Shown: one piece after another, positions 11,920 to 23,460 of the stretch
How positions within the stretch are numbered: the first letter of the stretch is position 1
Layout: the number at the start of each line of letters is the position of its first letter
Assembly (NCBI RefSeq): GCF_000204055.1
Contig: NW_006768788.1
Span: 943,115 to 1,007,114, forward strand
Direction: 5' to 3'
DNA from: Melampsora larici-populina 98AG31
Taxonomy: Eukaryota; Basidiomycota; Pucciniomycetes; Pucciniales; Melampsoraceae
DNA: 64,000 bases
Notes under the pieces: model-generated
What the model was told of the DNA's origin: nothing
The model's database searches: none
What the model saw: the letters and a program-made list of their open reading frames with translations, nothing else
Translations under genes and position numbers: made by a program

Positions 11920-13467
11920 TTAAAGTTGATCTTGAAGGTAAAGAGAAAGAATGGTTAAGAAAGAATGAGTCAGTTGATATTGAATAAATGGTGAGAGATG
12001 AATGTACTGACCTTTTTTGTTGAGGATGTATTGGAGCCAACCATCACGCTCATCAGCGGGGGTATTAACATAGGTTTCAGCCATCACAGGCTTTTCAGCA
12101 AAAAGATCTAAAGCAATGTAGCGTTGAGTGTTTTGAAGAGATGATTTATAGATTAGAGAAACCGCTGAAGCATGAGTTGAGGGTTTGGTAGCTTGAATCA
12201 TATGGGCTGCAGTGTCGATAGAGGCTGAAGTCGAGGCAAAAGAAGATTGGATGTTGGAGCCAAAGGTCTTCATATCCGAAGACATTCCGTTGAGAATCTG
12301 AATGCCGGATCGTTTCTTCGATTTGGTTGGAGCGCGTTCTTGCAGAGCAACCTTAGACTGGCGGTGTCGTTTCGCCGCTGGAGATTCGTCCTCTGAACTC
12401 AAGTCGTCCTTGTTGGGCTTGTCACCAGCTCCAGGTAAGTTGGAATCATCCAAAGGAGGTGATTTGGCAGACCGATCGGATTCAGGTGGTGGAGAAGAGA
12501 ACGGAAGATTGAAAGGATCCTCGGTTTGGCCAATAAAAGGTGAAGGGAGCTTGGTTCTCTTGATGATTGGGCTGCTTGAAGGTATAGCTAAGTCGGGCTT
12601 GTTGACAACTTTGGAAGGGATCTCCGTTTGCTTGTTGATTGGGGTGCTTGAAGTCGAAGCTAGATTGGTGTTATCGACAACTGACCCTGTAACATACTTC
12701 CCTGTAGCCTTATGACCTTCCACCAGAGTACCAATCGCATCGAATAGGGGGAAAGGTCGACCTTTCAACCGAGCGTAGTCCTTCGCTTTTGTACTCTTCT
12801 TCAAGAGGTAAAGAAGTCAGTTTGAATAAATAAGAAAATAAAGTAAAAGTAAAAGTAAAAAAAAACATACTGTATCAGCGAGAATGGGTGCCCAAACTGC
12901 ATCAGGAAGGTCAATGCAACCATCCTTCCACCCTGCCCCACTCAGCCCATTGAGGTGTTTGTAATCGGCATACAGTTTTGATAACTGTAGAAGCAAGAAA
13001 AGATCAATAAAAACGAAACAAAATGAAACAATAAAGAATGTAAAAAGGCTACTTACAACATACCAGTGAGTCTTACAAGCTTTTGCGGTTTTGACTCCGC
13101 TAACAGTAAATAAATCAGTACCTGGGATCTTCTTTCTTTTGCTTCCTGCAAGTTTTTCAACAACAGCGGTCCAAGTAGCGGCTTTGAATCCATGCGCCGT
13201 AGTAGCGTTCTGGGCCCCAATCGGTCCGTTAGCAGGCCGGCGTTCAGAAAGCAAAGCCTCGATGTAAATGGCATTGTCGTCATCGTCCCACTGCGCCTTG
13301 ATCTTCGGTTCTTTCGATGTCTCGGCGATTGGTGGGTTTGAGGCAGTTGGCTGGTTTGGAGTAGCTGAGATCGAGGCAGGTGGTTCTGGGCTAGGTGACT
13401 GTACTAGAGGTCGGGCTGCTCTGGGAGCTCGCGGTCTTTTGGTTTTCGGTGTGTCGGCAGTACCCAT
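11920..13467 (-). CDS. Harbinger partner protein with Myb/SANT-like domain
   Basis: PIF/Harbinger elements encode a second, Myb-like DNA-binding protein that helps bring the transposase to DNA and into the nucleus. Exon 1 starts at 13467. After a Pro/Ala-rich lead it contains the Myb/SANT-like region (AQWDDDDNAIYIEALLSE, GFKAATWTAVVEKL, KTAKACKTHW). The next exon (about 12872-12988) ends the domain with YADYKHLNGLSGAGW and VWAPILAD. The third exon (12804 downwards) is Ser/Pro-rich and charged, with basic tracts such as KRHRQSK and TKSKKRSG that could act as nuclear signals. Introns have GTAAGT and GTATGT donors. I saw no internal stop, so unlike the transposase this gene may still be intact. 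The C-terminal end past residue NKK may be spliced rather than run to 11920. Confidence 0.78.
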
Positions 13468-13485
13468 AGCAGAAACAACAATTAA

Positions 13486-13990
13486 GCTGAAAGACTACGA
13501 CGATAAAATGGAAACACTACGGCGGATAGAATGGAAAGACTACGACGATAAAATGGAAACACTACGACGGATAGAATGGAAAGACCACGACGATTAAGTT
13601 GAAAGACTACGGCGGATAAGTTGAAAGACTACGGCGGATAAAATGGAAAGACTACAACAATAGAATTGAAAGACTACGGCGGATAGAATTGAAAGACTAC
13701 GACGACGTGAGTTGAGAAAAAGACGATGATAGAAAAGGAATCTGAGTAAAGGTGAGGGGTGTGTGAATGAAACGAAAGGTTTGATCATGTGGAGAGATGG
13801 AGGTGAGTGGAAGACAACGACGTGAGTTGATAAAAAGACGATGATAGAAAAGTAAACTGAGTAAAGGTGAGGGGTGTGTGAAGGAAGTAAAAGGGTTTGA
13901 AGACGATGATAGAAAAGGAATCTGAGTAAAGGTGAGGGGGTGTGTGAACGAAATAAAAGGTTCGATCATATGGAAAGATGGAGGTGAGTG
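13486..13990. repeat. tandem repeat arrays in the Harbinger right arm
   Basis: Two arrays adjoin. At 13488-13705 a unit of about 45 bases built on gaaagactacgacgataaaatgg degrades rightwards into 25-base pieces. At about 13720-13960 a block of about 45 bases (gacgatgatagaaaaggaatctgag...gtgtgtgaa) occurs three times at uneven spacing. Both lie just upstream of the Myb-like gene, where they may form its promoter and the transposon's subterminal binding region. Confidence 0.7.
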
Positions 13991-14214
13991 GAAGATGATC
14001 GATGGAGGTGAAGGGCAAAAAGAGTTTTTGGCTCGAAAAACAGCCTCGAGGCTGTTTTTCAAAATTGATGATTTTTTGATCAAACAGAGTTTTTCTGTTT
14101 GATCAGATATCGTTTCCGAACACCGGAGTTTTTGACCAAAAACAAAAACTCTGTTTGGTCAAACAGAGTTTTTAGCTTTGGTGGGGTTTTTGGCCAAACA
14201 GAGTTTTTGGTCTC

Positions 14215-14229
14215 CAGCCGAACGGGCCC
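14215..14229 (-). repeat. Harbinger right terminal inverted repeat
   Basis: CAGCCGAACGGGCCC, a perfect inverted match to the left end. Followed by the second TTA copy at 14230-14232. Confidence 0.93.
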
Positions 14230-14580
14230 TTAAAGCCGTTAGAATTTTCCTTATATTGCCAACGTGGAAAGAAGGAAAAATTGAACAATCTCAATGAACA
14301 ACAGAATCACATACCCTGAAATTCCCTCCACCAAATATGATGTCAAAAGCTCAAGTAAACAGGATCAACCAAAAAGACATTTTGTCGTGTCAGTGTGGTG
14401 TGCACTGTGGTCCTGTCGCCGGCATGGGAACCCCGTGTCAGAAAGCCCGGCTCGGTGCGGCCGTTGTCAACAGGGCCAACACGCACACTTGTAACTTGTG
14501 GAGCTGATGTATCATGTGATGGATGACCTTATCCGAATTCCTTCACGTCACTTCCTCTTTACCTTCAATATTCCTTCCTG

Positions 14581-16609
14581 ATGACTAGTCCGACAACTGC
14601 CAGGTAAGCTTTTCCCATTTACTCATCACCATCTCGCTTACAACAACTTACAAGAAATGTTTCTCACCTTCAGCCTGATCGGTGTGGCTATTTCTATCTG
14701 CGGTCGGTTTGTCTTTGTCTTTTACGCGATCCATGGTTTTCCCAGCTCTCAGCTAATGGTTTTTCCTTTGTTTTAGGAAATGTGGGGATTTCGATCGCCC
14801 TCAATCTTCAAAAGCTAGCTCATCAGAGGCTTCAAACATCATCAAATCAGAACAATTCATCTCCATTACCTGCAAAACCAGCAAGAGAATTCGATGAAGC
14901 CGCAGATGCCAGCGAACAGACTCCTCTTGTATCCTCCGATAACCCAGCTTCCCCCAGATACGCATCGCAGGCGAACAGTTCGAACTTGGATTCTTCCTCC
15001 AAATTATCTTACTTGCGCTCACCAATCTGGTGGCTCGGAATCCTCTTGATGACAGGTGGTGAACTGTGCAACTTCTTGTCATGTAAGCATCCCAGGTCTT
15101 GATGTCATGTTCGACTTCCTGATAGTTATTGACCCTGTCTCTGAGTGTTTTATCAGATGGATTTGCACCGGCTTCGCTTGTAGCTCCTCTAGGGACAGTG
15201 GCCCTGATCAGTAATTGTGCGGTAGCACCCCTTTTACTTGGCGAACAGTTTTACAAGTCCGATATCTTTGGTGTCGTACTTGCAATCCTTGGTACAATTA
15301 CCAGTAGGCTTTTTTCTCACTGTTTAGTCATCTGCCTTCAAAAGCGTGTTCATCCCGAGTTGACCGTCCGCATTGGATTATCTCTGTAGTTGTTCTGAGC
15401 ACCCCGCGTAGTACACAGGCTTTTTCTCCCGCGCAACTCCAGGAAGCATTATCTCAAGTGACTTTCATAGTATATGTTTCCCTGTGTCTAGTCGCAGTTG
15501 TGTGAGTAGGTCTATTTGAGCGATATCTCATTTAATCTCGGTATCAGCTGACCTGACTAGGAAAACCCTGCATCTCAATGTAGGGCTCTGGCTATCCTGT
15601 CCAGTTCGCGTTACGCAGAGCGTTTCATCGTGATTGACGTTGGATTGTGTGCAATTCTAGGTGCGTCCTGCTCTTTTCACATACGTTCAGAGTATCGTAA
15701 TGCAATTCTGGGCAAAAGTTGATTTGCCCTTGCCTGTTCCTCAGGTGGCTTCACCGTTCTCTCCACAAAGGCATTGAGTTCGTTACTCAATCAGATGTTC
15801 ATCGCATGGTGATTAGATATTCTTAAAAGGTAGACGTGGCTTCAAAGTTGACTTTACATATTCTTGATCATACAACTGTAGCTTCAATTATCCGGTATCT
15901 TGGTTAGTAACGGCCGTTCTTGTTGTCACCGCTGTGACTCAAGTAATCTTCTTGAATCGAGCTCTCCAACGATTTGACTCAAAGGTGATTCAACTTCCTT
16001 TATTTATCCCCTTGTTCCAAAGCTAGAGGCGCACTGAAGGTTGGCCGTATTTTCTGCATTGAACAGCATGTCGTACCTGTTCAATTTGTGCTTTTTACAA
16101 TCATCGCCATCGTCGGATCTGCGATCCTCTATCAAGATTTTAAGAACGTGACCTCGGCCCAAGCTTTGAACTTTTTCTTTGGTTGCCTCTTCATTTTTAC
16201 AGGAGTATATATTCTTACTTGGAACAACGATGAAAGCGACAAGGACAACGCTGAGAGCACCACAACGCAACCCTTACGAGAGAGTTCGACTGCTTATATT
16301 CGCAGTCGTGCGCCACTCAGCTCAGTCGCCGAAGAGGACCTTATCGCACTTGACAACAACCTTCCAGAACGATCTGATCACCCCGTTATCCAATCGCTTT
16401 TCATCCCGACTCAGCGGCTTTCATCAGTCCCGGTACCGGAGCTACGCCGACGCCGCTCTCAGCCCATCCTTGTTCCTAGAGCCTTTGGCGGTCCCGGTTA
16501 CTTCCTCATTGCAGCTACCACTGCTTCCATCAAACCACGAGCAAAGAGCTGGATCAGCAAGAGTGCTGGTCATGCTGATTCAATGTCTCGATTTGATCAT
16601 CAGGCTTGA
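14581..16609 (+). CDS. NIPA-type magnesium transporter
   Basis: NIPA (DUF803) proteins are multi-helix membrane carriers for Mg2+ and related divalent cations. The start at 14581 is decided by splicing. Exons 14581-14603, 14674-14702 and 14777 onwards join to give the family opening SLIGVAISICGNVGISIALN, which no single frame shows. Later exons give the most typical block, YGFAPASLVAPLGTVALIS (about 15158-15215), then LGEQFYKSDIFGVVLAILG, LAILSSSRYAERF, LGGFTVLSTKALSSLL, LVTAVLVVTAVTQVIFLNRA, and the last helices TIIAIVGSAILYQDF and LNFFFGCLFIFTGVYILTW. The tail from about 16230 is hydrophilic, Ser/Arg-rich and probably cytosolic. A long charged linker (14840-15000) separates helices 1 and 2, as in other fungal members. 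About nine exons, all apparently intact. One donor is GTCGGT. Confidence 0.9.
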
Positions 16610-17788
16610 CTGAAAAATGTCGGAACTTAGACTTTGAACAGTTTTGTATACATTGTAACATCCATTGACCTTTCGTTTAACTCGCGCATTCACTGATCTG
16701 TGTTTATTCGTGTATCAAATTGACTATTTTTGCTCTAATTCTTGGTGAAATTCAAAAATAATAGCTTCAATAACGCCGATTTTGTATTGTACTGATATAA
16801 TTTTTATGATCATATCGCTTTCATGGATTCTTTGTTTTGCAGACATGTTGATCTCTTCAATTCTCACTCGATTGTACATTTTTCTTTATTGTTCCCGTAC
16901 TCTTGTTCCTGATCTTTTTGAAACCTAGGCATATGCATACATTCAATTATTATTTGACCTTTTGGTTTGTCTTTTGGGGAGATTGTATTTATTTACATTC
17001 AACTAAGTAAGACACCTGTTATATTTCTGGTTACATGCGGAAACTCTGAGATCACCATGGTATCAGATAAAGGCTTGAGTGAATCTAGAGATCTGAGTGG
17101 AATGTTTCTCGTCCGACAAGAAGATGTGTTTCAACTTTGGGTCCTACTGATCCAGATCCCATATATACCGAGGTAGAAGACAGCTGCAGCTGAGAACACT
17201 GAAAGCGAGTTGGGTTGTCAAGTTCGCAGTCCTTCGCAGTCACTTCTAATCAGCTTTGTCAGGGTCTTTGAAGTCATCCCTGATCCTCACTCCAAAACCC
17301 TTCTTGTGCTTAAGAATTAAATCGAGCAGGAACTCGTCAGAATCCTTCACTCAAGGACGGATATACTCTTCTTCCCCCCACGACCCCACGCAGAAAGCCG
17401 CAGAAGATGTGGCAAAGTCGATTGCTCAATTCGTGCTGGGAAAGGCTTGAAGGCTTGGAGCTCCCTTTGAAATTATTAAACGCCACTTATCCAGATTGTT
17501 GAGAAGGGATATCAAGCAAAAAACACGCAACGTTCATGAGGCATTTTGGCTGGATTTTGAAATTTATTCATCACAACATTTAAAAGACGTGAAGCTCTCT
17601 TTCAAAGAACTGTACATTCCCCATTCTTTACAATCCTTCAGAACAACACTTGATTTTATTATATCCGAGATTTTCTACACTTTGCTAGCATTACATCAAC
17701 TCCTTTTACACAACATACTTAACTATACTTCTTATTCAACTCAAGAGTCTCGTTTTCTTTATTCAAATCTTCTTACCAAACTTCAACT
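16610..17788. other. spacer with a short gene relic
   Basis: Mostly AT-rich and empty. Around 17250-17450 (plus) there are two broken coding-like pieces in different frames, VFEVIPDPHSKTLLVLKN and SPHDPTQKAAEDVAKSIAQF, separated by a stop and a frame change. They read like the end of a real protein, but I cannot name it. The motif tgaaaaatgtcggaa at 16611-16625, just past the NIPA stop, is also found near the ends of the 14.4-kb transposon. Confidence 0.45.
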
Positions 17789-18376
17789 ATGATCTGCTAC
17801 AGCTTTGTTTCATTTCTCTTCATTCTGGCTTCTTTCGATCTTACGCAGGCCGACATGAGATTATCAAGACGAAGTGGCGTACAACAAGGAAGTGCTGATG
17901 CTTGTACACCTCGAAACATGTACTGTCAAAGGGAGGCGATAGCATATGTGGATGGAGAATTCGGCGTGAAAGGATATGTTAAATTTATAGCACCTTATAA
18001 AAGTGATGAAGTTAAAGTGATCTTGAGTATCACCGGCTTAGATAAATATTCTGGAACAACTGGACCTTTCCCATATCATGTACACGTTAATCCGATCCAA
18101 GGAAAGAATTGTGAAACAGCATTAGGTCATTTAAATCCATACAAATTACCCGAAATAGTAGCTTGTGATCCAGTAGATGTTAACACATGTGAAGTCGGAG
18201 ATCTTTCGGGGAAACATGGAAAACTTACTGCAGCAAGACCTTACAGATCTTATATAGATTCACAACTTAAATTTACACCCGAAGAAATCAGTTTTGTTGG
18301 TAGAAGTGTTGTGATCCATGACGCTAATAAGAAAAGGATTGCTTGTGGTACTATTGTGTTTCATTCAACTAACTAG
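17789..18376 (+). CDS. secreted Cu-only superoxide dismutase-like protein
   Basis: A single exon of 195 residues. Residues 1-21 are a signal peptide, followed by a possible Kex2 site (LSRR). The copper ligands of Cu/Zn SOD are all present with family spacing: H97 and H99 (YHVHVNP), H114 (GHLNP) and H177 (VVIHD). C108 and C186 match the intrachain disulfide, and R183 the active-site Arg (KKRIACG). The zinc ligands corresponding to His71 and His80 of SOD1 are missing, and the zinc loop region is short. The pattern E135-x-x-D138 (EVGD) resembles the Glu/Asp pair described for fungal Cu-only SODs such as Candida SOD5. The likely role is extracellular conversion of superoxide to peroxide, for example against host oxidative burst. 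Function is inferred from ligands only. A broken tandem copy follows at 19181. Confidence 0.85.
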   Translation: MICYSFVSFLFILASFDLTQADMRLSRRSGVQQGSADACTPRNMYCQREAIAYVDGEFGVKGYVKFIAPYKSDEVKVILSITGLDKYSGTTGPFPYHVHVNPIQGKNCETALGHLNPYKLPEIVACDPVDVNTCEVGDLSGKHGKLTAARPYRSYIDSQLKFTPEEISFVGRSVVIHDANKKRIACGTIVFHSTN

Positions 18377-19180
18377 TTCAAGCACATCGTTGGTGAGTTT
18401 TGCCCCCGGTTCTTTTCCTTTAACATTCATCTTTGTTTTTTGCTTATCTGATCATTATCTCGACTTACAATTCCCAATCTTCAACCGTGCAGTCACGGTC
18501 GTCGATAATATTAAAGCCTTCAGGCCTTTGGGATGGATCTTTTCTAATCAATTCATTCATCCAGCCAATCTGACAAAAAAAGCTCAAAGGACATCTCCGC
18601 ATTTCTGTTTCTTTGGAAATTCAGCGATTTTTCTTACATTCTTTTGTTTTTCTTTGTTCCGAAATGATACTTTCCAATTTGCATTAAATTCAATTCTAAA
18701 CACTTTCATTTCTAAAGAAAAACTTTTTGTAGTGAAGAATCATGTTAAACAACAAATTCTATTGTTTCCTCATCTTGACAGGATCTTGAGAAATATACAA
18801 CATTGATTTTCATCATTTACATCAAACAAATAGGCAATACTTGTGAACCATGATTCACATCTAATAGCTTTCTTTCATTCTTTTTGAGACGTACTTTATA
18901 CGCATGCTGGATCTCTGAAAGGTATCGAAGTCTTCTGGTCATGACCCTACCATGAATTCATGCAAACAGATGGACTCCTATGGACTCTCCTCTGAAAATC
19001 TACTACAAGTCTTACCATTAGTAGCAAGTAAAGTGCCCAATCCTTTAAAGTTGACCAGTAATCGAGCGCGCTCCTGCTTTTTTGATTACAATCCTTCTCA
19101 TTCAACTCAAGAGTCTCTTTTCTTTCATTTTATCTGTACAACTTCAAGTCAAAATCACATCTCCTTATAAAAATTCAACT
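18377..19180. other. spacer between the SOD gene and its dead copy
   Basis: No gene supported. The last 80 bases (from about 19100: attcaactcaagagtctc...) repeat the sequence upstream of the intact SOD gene (17737-17765), so the duplication included the promoter-proximal DNA. A TTATAAAAA box lies at about 19165. Confidence 0.6.
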
Positions 19181-19742
19181 ATGATCTTCTACACATTCAT
19201 CTCCTTTGTATCCATTCTCGCTTCTTTGGATCTTGCGGGAGCCAACATGAGATTGTCAAAACGACACGGCATACAACGCCGTAGTGTCACTGCTTGCGGA
19301 TATCCAAATCGCTGTTGAAGATAGGCGATCGCATACGTTGATGGAAAATTTGGTTAAAGGATCCATTAAATTCATTCCAACTTATAGCAGTAATGGAGTT
19401 CCGGAGGTCTACAATACCAAAGGCCTAGACAAATACTCTGGATAATCTGGAGATTTTCTTTATTATATACACGTTAATCCGATCAAAGAAAAGAATTGTC
19501 AATTTGCATTAGGTCACTTAAATCCATTTCAAGTACCAGAGACACACGTTTGAAACTGTGATCCAAAACATCATAAAACATGTAAAGTTGAAGATCTTTC
19601 TGATAAACATGGTAAACTCACTCCAAGCAAACATATACATACTGCAAAGCATCAGCTACTAGTACATGGTCAAATAGCTTCAAGACTCAAGAGCTCTAGA
19701 CAGCTTTGGAAAGATGATCATCCATTACATTCAACTTCAAAT
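19181..19742 (+). pseudogene. decayed tandem copy of the Cu-only SOD gene
   Basis: The copy opens with a matching signal peptide and pro-region (FASL-type core, NMRLSKRHGIQ), then hits a stop at 19316-19318 after GYPNRC. Homology continues in pieces: AIAYVDGKF, GLDKYSG followed by a stop, HVNPIKEKNCQFALGHLNPF, another stop, then DLSDKHGKL. It fades out before the VVIHD block, although a FHSTSN-like end can still be read near 19740. The first copper His of the HVH motif is replaced (YIHV). With at least three stops, frameshifts and a lost ligand, it cannot make the enzyme. Confidence 0.85.
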
Positions 19743-19979
19743 CAATCCTTTTCTTACCTCCTATATCCCATCTGAAAAGCTACAAGTTATACCTTTTTGA
19801 ACACAACAAACTTGTTTCCTTCTATTCATTTCTCTCAATTAAACCTATATTCTTTTCATTTGATGATTTTTTTTACCATTGTTTTTTTCCATATCAAAAA
19901 GGTGTCTGTTACATCTACCAAAATAAAAAGAAACTAAGAAAAACTTGAAGAACAGGGACAAGAATCATTTAAATTTAAA

Positions 19980-22900
19980 TCATATTAATCCATCAAACAA
20001 ATCCACATTTCCTCCTTGTGTATTTCCTCCCATACCCATACCCATACCCATACCCATCGAATTGATCCCATTCCCACTGTTATTACTATTAACACCACCA
20101 CCGCCTACTTGATTAACACTTGTAGGATTATCAAACAAACCAAAGAGATCATCTAATGGATTACTAGCACTCGTTGAACTGATCGGATTTAATTTCTTAG
20201 GATCTGAATTTGGACTATTGATCATCAATTGACCAAGTCCATCTACTACCGCTGGCATTGTTCCTGCTGTTACTTCTTCATCGTCATCACCGAAATCTAA
20301 TAAATTCTCAGCATGTTGACCTTGTACTACTGTTGCAATTGCTCTCTCCCTGGATAAATCTTCTTCTCGTCTGTTGAGTTTGAGGGAAAGTGTATCGGGT
20401 TGAAAAACACCAAGCAGGCACATCATCCACCGTCAGTCATTGTACTCCATAAGAAAATGCCAAAAAAGAAAAGATTCAAAGATTCTGATTGAAATCAACA
20501 CTGACTCGGTGGCCTTCCGCTGGACTTCATCTGCTCCTAATCGACCACGTCCAATAAATGTCTCAGCAGGTTTATGATATACACTAACGAGTGTTGAGAT
20601 CTCATCAATTAATTCTTCTAAAAGTGCAGGTGATACTGAAGTTGTATGAAGTGAGATCGTAGGTCTAGCCTTCAATACTACACGCTAATCAAAGGCCCAA
20701 AAAACATATCAGCAAATTAAAACCAATGATCTTGTGAATTGATATAAGACTTCTTTCAATACGAACCTTTGTGGCTTCAGGATCGGTGGATAATAGTCTC
20801 CAATAAATATATGCACGATCTCGTAGATCAGGACTATCACAATCTTTAGTCGCAAGTGAAAGTACCCTCTGCACAAGTGATTGAGCACCATCAGGTTTTT
20901 TCAAAAACAGTTTTACAATCGCTGTGAGGGTTTGTAGTTGAACCTTTTTCGTTTGAGAAAAATGAGAGACATTCAATAGAGTGATCAGTTATATTGTGAT
21001 ACAAGATTCAGATACCGAATAAATGAACCACATTGATTCTTCAAGCATGAACAACAACCAAAAGATACACTTACCGCAAAGGGATCCTCAGAAAAGGTAT
21101 CTAAGAACGTGGCTAAGATCTCATCCGCATTATCAATCTTTTCAGCATAATCTCCCAATATCCAAATTAATGAGGCCTTGCTTTCCGGTTCATCAAGTTC
21201 GTCTAGATTCGAGCAAAGCGTAGGTATGATGCCTTCGTACCTCGAAGGATATTTTCGAAAGATATCCTGCGTTTCGTTAAATATGAAGAAAGGATAACAC
21301 CGAAGTGATTTAAGTCAAAATATCTAAAGAGAGGAGAATGTGAAAAGACACACGAACCTTAATCACAATGATAGCCTCTTGCACAACGTATGTGACTCGA
21401 GTAGAAATCAAATCAAGTAATACATTCACACATCGCTCAGCAGCTTCATCAATCTTGATTGCACATTGTCCAATAGCTCTAACGGCTTTCCTGACAAACT
21501 CGACATCGACCTCAGAGGCATACCTAAAAACAAAACAATCAGCATTCAAGTTCAAGATGTTCTAAACTGCGAATATAAAGTATTGAGAAATGAAATGTCG
21601 ATTGAACCCAACTCTTTCAGTTCACTTAAAAGTGTATCAACTGTTTTCTCTGTTACAAGTTTAACCATGATATCTAGTTTTTCAACTTTCACATACGCAG
21701 GATCGTTATACTTGCAAAAAAACACTCTCATTTCATTTTGTAAGACGTCAGGCCTACGTTGAAGAATCAAATTGATATTTCGTAATGCTACCCATTGTAC
21801 TTCAGGTGCTGACGATACTAGTGTCACTGTATATAAAATTTAATGACATCAGAAGTCGTGTTTGAAATGTGCGATGAAAAGATAACCCAGATCTCTATAG
21901 TCAATTACTGACCTAAAGGTGGTGCCATTTTTCGCATGATCTGTTTTACAAACTCTTCCCGTCTAACATCCCTAACATGGATCATGATGACCTGGCATGT
22001 CAAGCGATTCACGAGCATGTAGGTTAGTATTTTTCAAAAAAGGTCGTACCTGGATATTATGACATCAAAGGATCTCCCAGTAAAACCTTTTGAGCCTAAG
22101 AACAAAACCACAAACCTTGATAGCTGCTAAGACTACACTAGCATTAGCGTGTTGAAATTGGGGTATAACCCTTTCACAAATCTGTTCAGCATCCTTTTGA
22201 TCAACCGATCGATACCTTGCTATTGCACCTAAGAGAGCGATCCGACCCCATTCTGTACATTCTCCCAAGGCAACCAATAGTTTTTGAATGACGGGTTGAT
22301 CCAAAATGAACACTGTATCTGATGGATCTGTGGTAATAGCACATTCATGAATCTCTGTCAAAGCTGTCACCGCATTTGCTACTACCTGACGATTGTGATC
22401 GAGAGCGGGAATCGGATATGATGATAGGATGAGAGATTGCGCAACAAGTTTGTTAAAAAATAAGAATGCAACAGACAAAGAAAGCCTTCAACTGACCATC
22501 GGATTACTATCAGCCACCATGTCTTTTAATTGATCCACAAATCCATTCTCCAAGGCGAGAGTAGGTTTGAGGTCATAAAGCTTAGCTACCCCAATAGCAG
22601 CCGTCTTTCGTACATACGGATTATCATCTTGTAGACATTTTCGTAACGGATCGCAGACGTAATCCAAGATTTTATCAGCTCTAAGACATCCCATTGTACG
22701 AATTGCAAGAGCTCGAATGAGTGGATTTGAATCTTCTGTGTCCTGAATACATTTTTGATCGAGCAAGATTGGAGAAGATCAGAATCTGCTCGATTCTAAA
22801 TAGCTTCTTTCGATCGGGATATTCGGGCGCACCTTTACAAATGTGTTCTATTATGAGTTTGAGCAACCAGGAAGATTCCGTCAATTCAAGTTCATAATCT

Positions 22901-23460
22901 CAAGTGATCTGAAGAAAAGTATACTTACAACTGCCAGAATAACCTTTAAGCGATAGTCCAGAATTGTTCATGTATATCAAGATCGGTAAATTTGTTTTGG
23001 TGAAATGTGATCGGAAAAATCAAAGAGCTTCACTCACAAGATCGGGATGAGATTTAGCATAATTCATCAAGTATAAATAAACCAATTTCTTTTGTTCTAG
23101 ATCATCACTTTGCATATTCTTCAATACGTCCGGAAATAATCCACTGACATCCTAAAAATCGCAAACAAAGATTGAATGAAGTGTTTTTTTTTCTGTTTAT
23201 CAGCGTATAAGGCAAAAGGAAGAAGAAGCTTACCTTTCCGACTGTCATATTTGCGATCACTCTCTTGATTGCATCTTTCCTTTGATCGGCATATTGTGAA
23301 TTGAGTCCGGCTCTTAATTCGTAATTTTCACCTAAAATTGCGTGAAAGAGATGAAAGGATGAGTAAAGCTTCGTTTTGTCGATTGCTTGTCTGAATAAAT
23401 CGAGGTGCTTTGAGTGGTACCTTTCTTTGAAGCGGTAAAGAATCGTGGTTTGGATGCCAT
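19980..23460 (-). CDS. AP-1/AP-2 adaptor complex beta subunit
   Basis: Beta adaptins are the large subunits of clathrin adaptor complexes, acting at the trans-Golgi/endosome (AP-1) or plasma membrane (AP-2). The start at 23460 (ATG GCA TCC) splices into the family opening [20 protein letters not shown]. Further exons read [59 protein letters not shown] and [18 protein letters not shown], the HEAT-like alpha-solenoid trunk. Conservation is closest to AP-1 beta (Apl2). The C-terminal hinge contains [11 protein letters not shown], which resembles a clathrin box, and [10 protein letters not shown]. It ends in [11 protein letters not shown] with no ear domain, as is common for fungal AP-1 beta. 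A (CCCATA)n run at 20028-20057 codes for a Gly-Met repeat in the tail and may vary in length between strains. About a dozen exons, no lesion seen. Confidence 0.9.

Larger units (their letters stand above)
9539..14229. mobile_element. PIF/Harbinger DNA transposon, 4691 bp
   Basis: The element is bounded by perfect 15-bp terminal inverted repeats (GGGCCCGTTCGGCTG) and flanked on both sides by TTA (9536-9538 and 14230-14232), the target-site duplication typical of PIF/Harbinger. It carries the two genes expected of the superfamily: a DDE transposase (plus, 9902-11435) and a Myb/SANT-like protein (minus, 11920-13467), arranged tail to tail. Subterminal DNA is rich in short repeats on both sides. 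The intact ends suggest a fairly recent arrival, but the transposase has a premature stop, so any movement would depend on another copy or on readthrough. Family assignment rests on ends, target site and gene pair together. Confidence 0.93.

Noticed and set aside
12302..12715. 137-codon plus-strand open frame
   Set aside because: It lies wholly opposite the third exon of the Myb/SANT-like gene and has no domain or intron logic of its own. A shadow.
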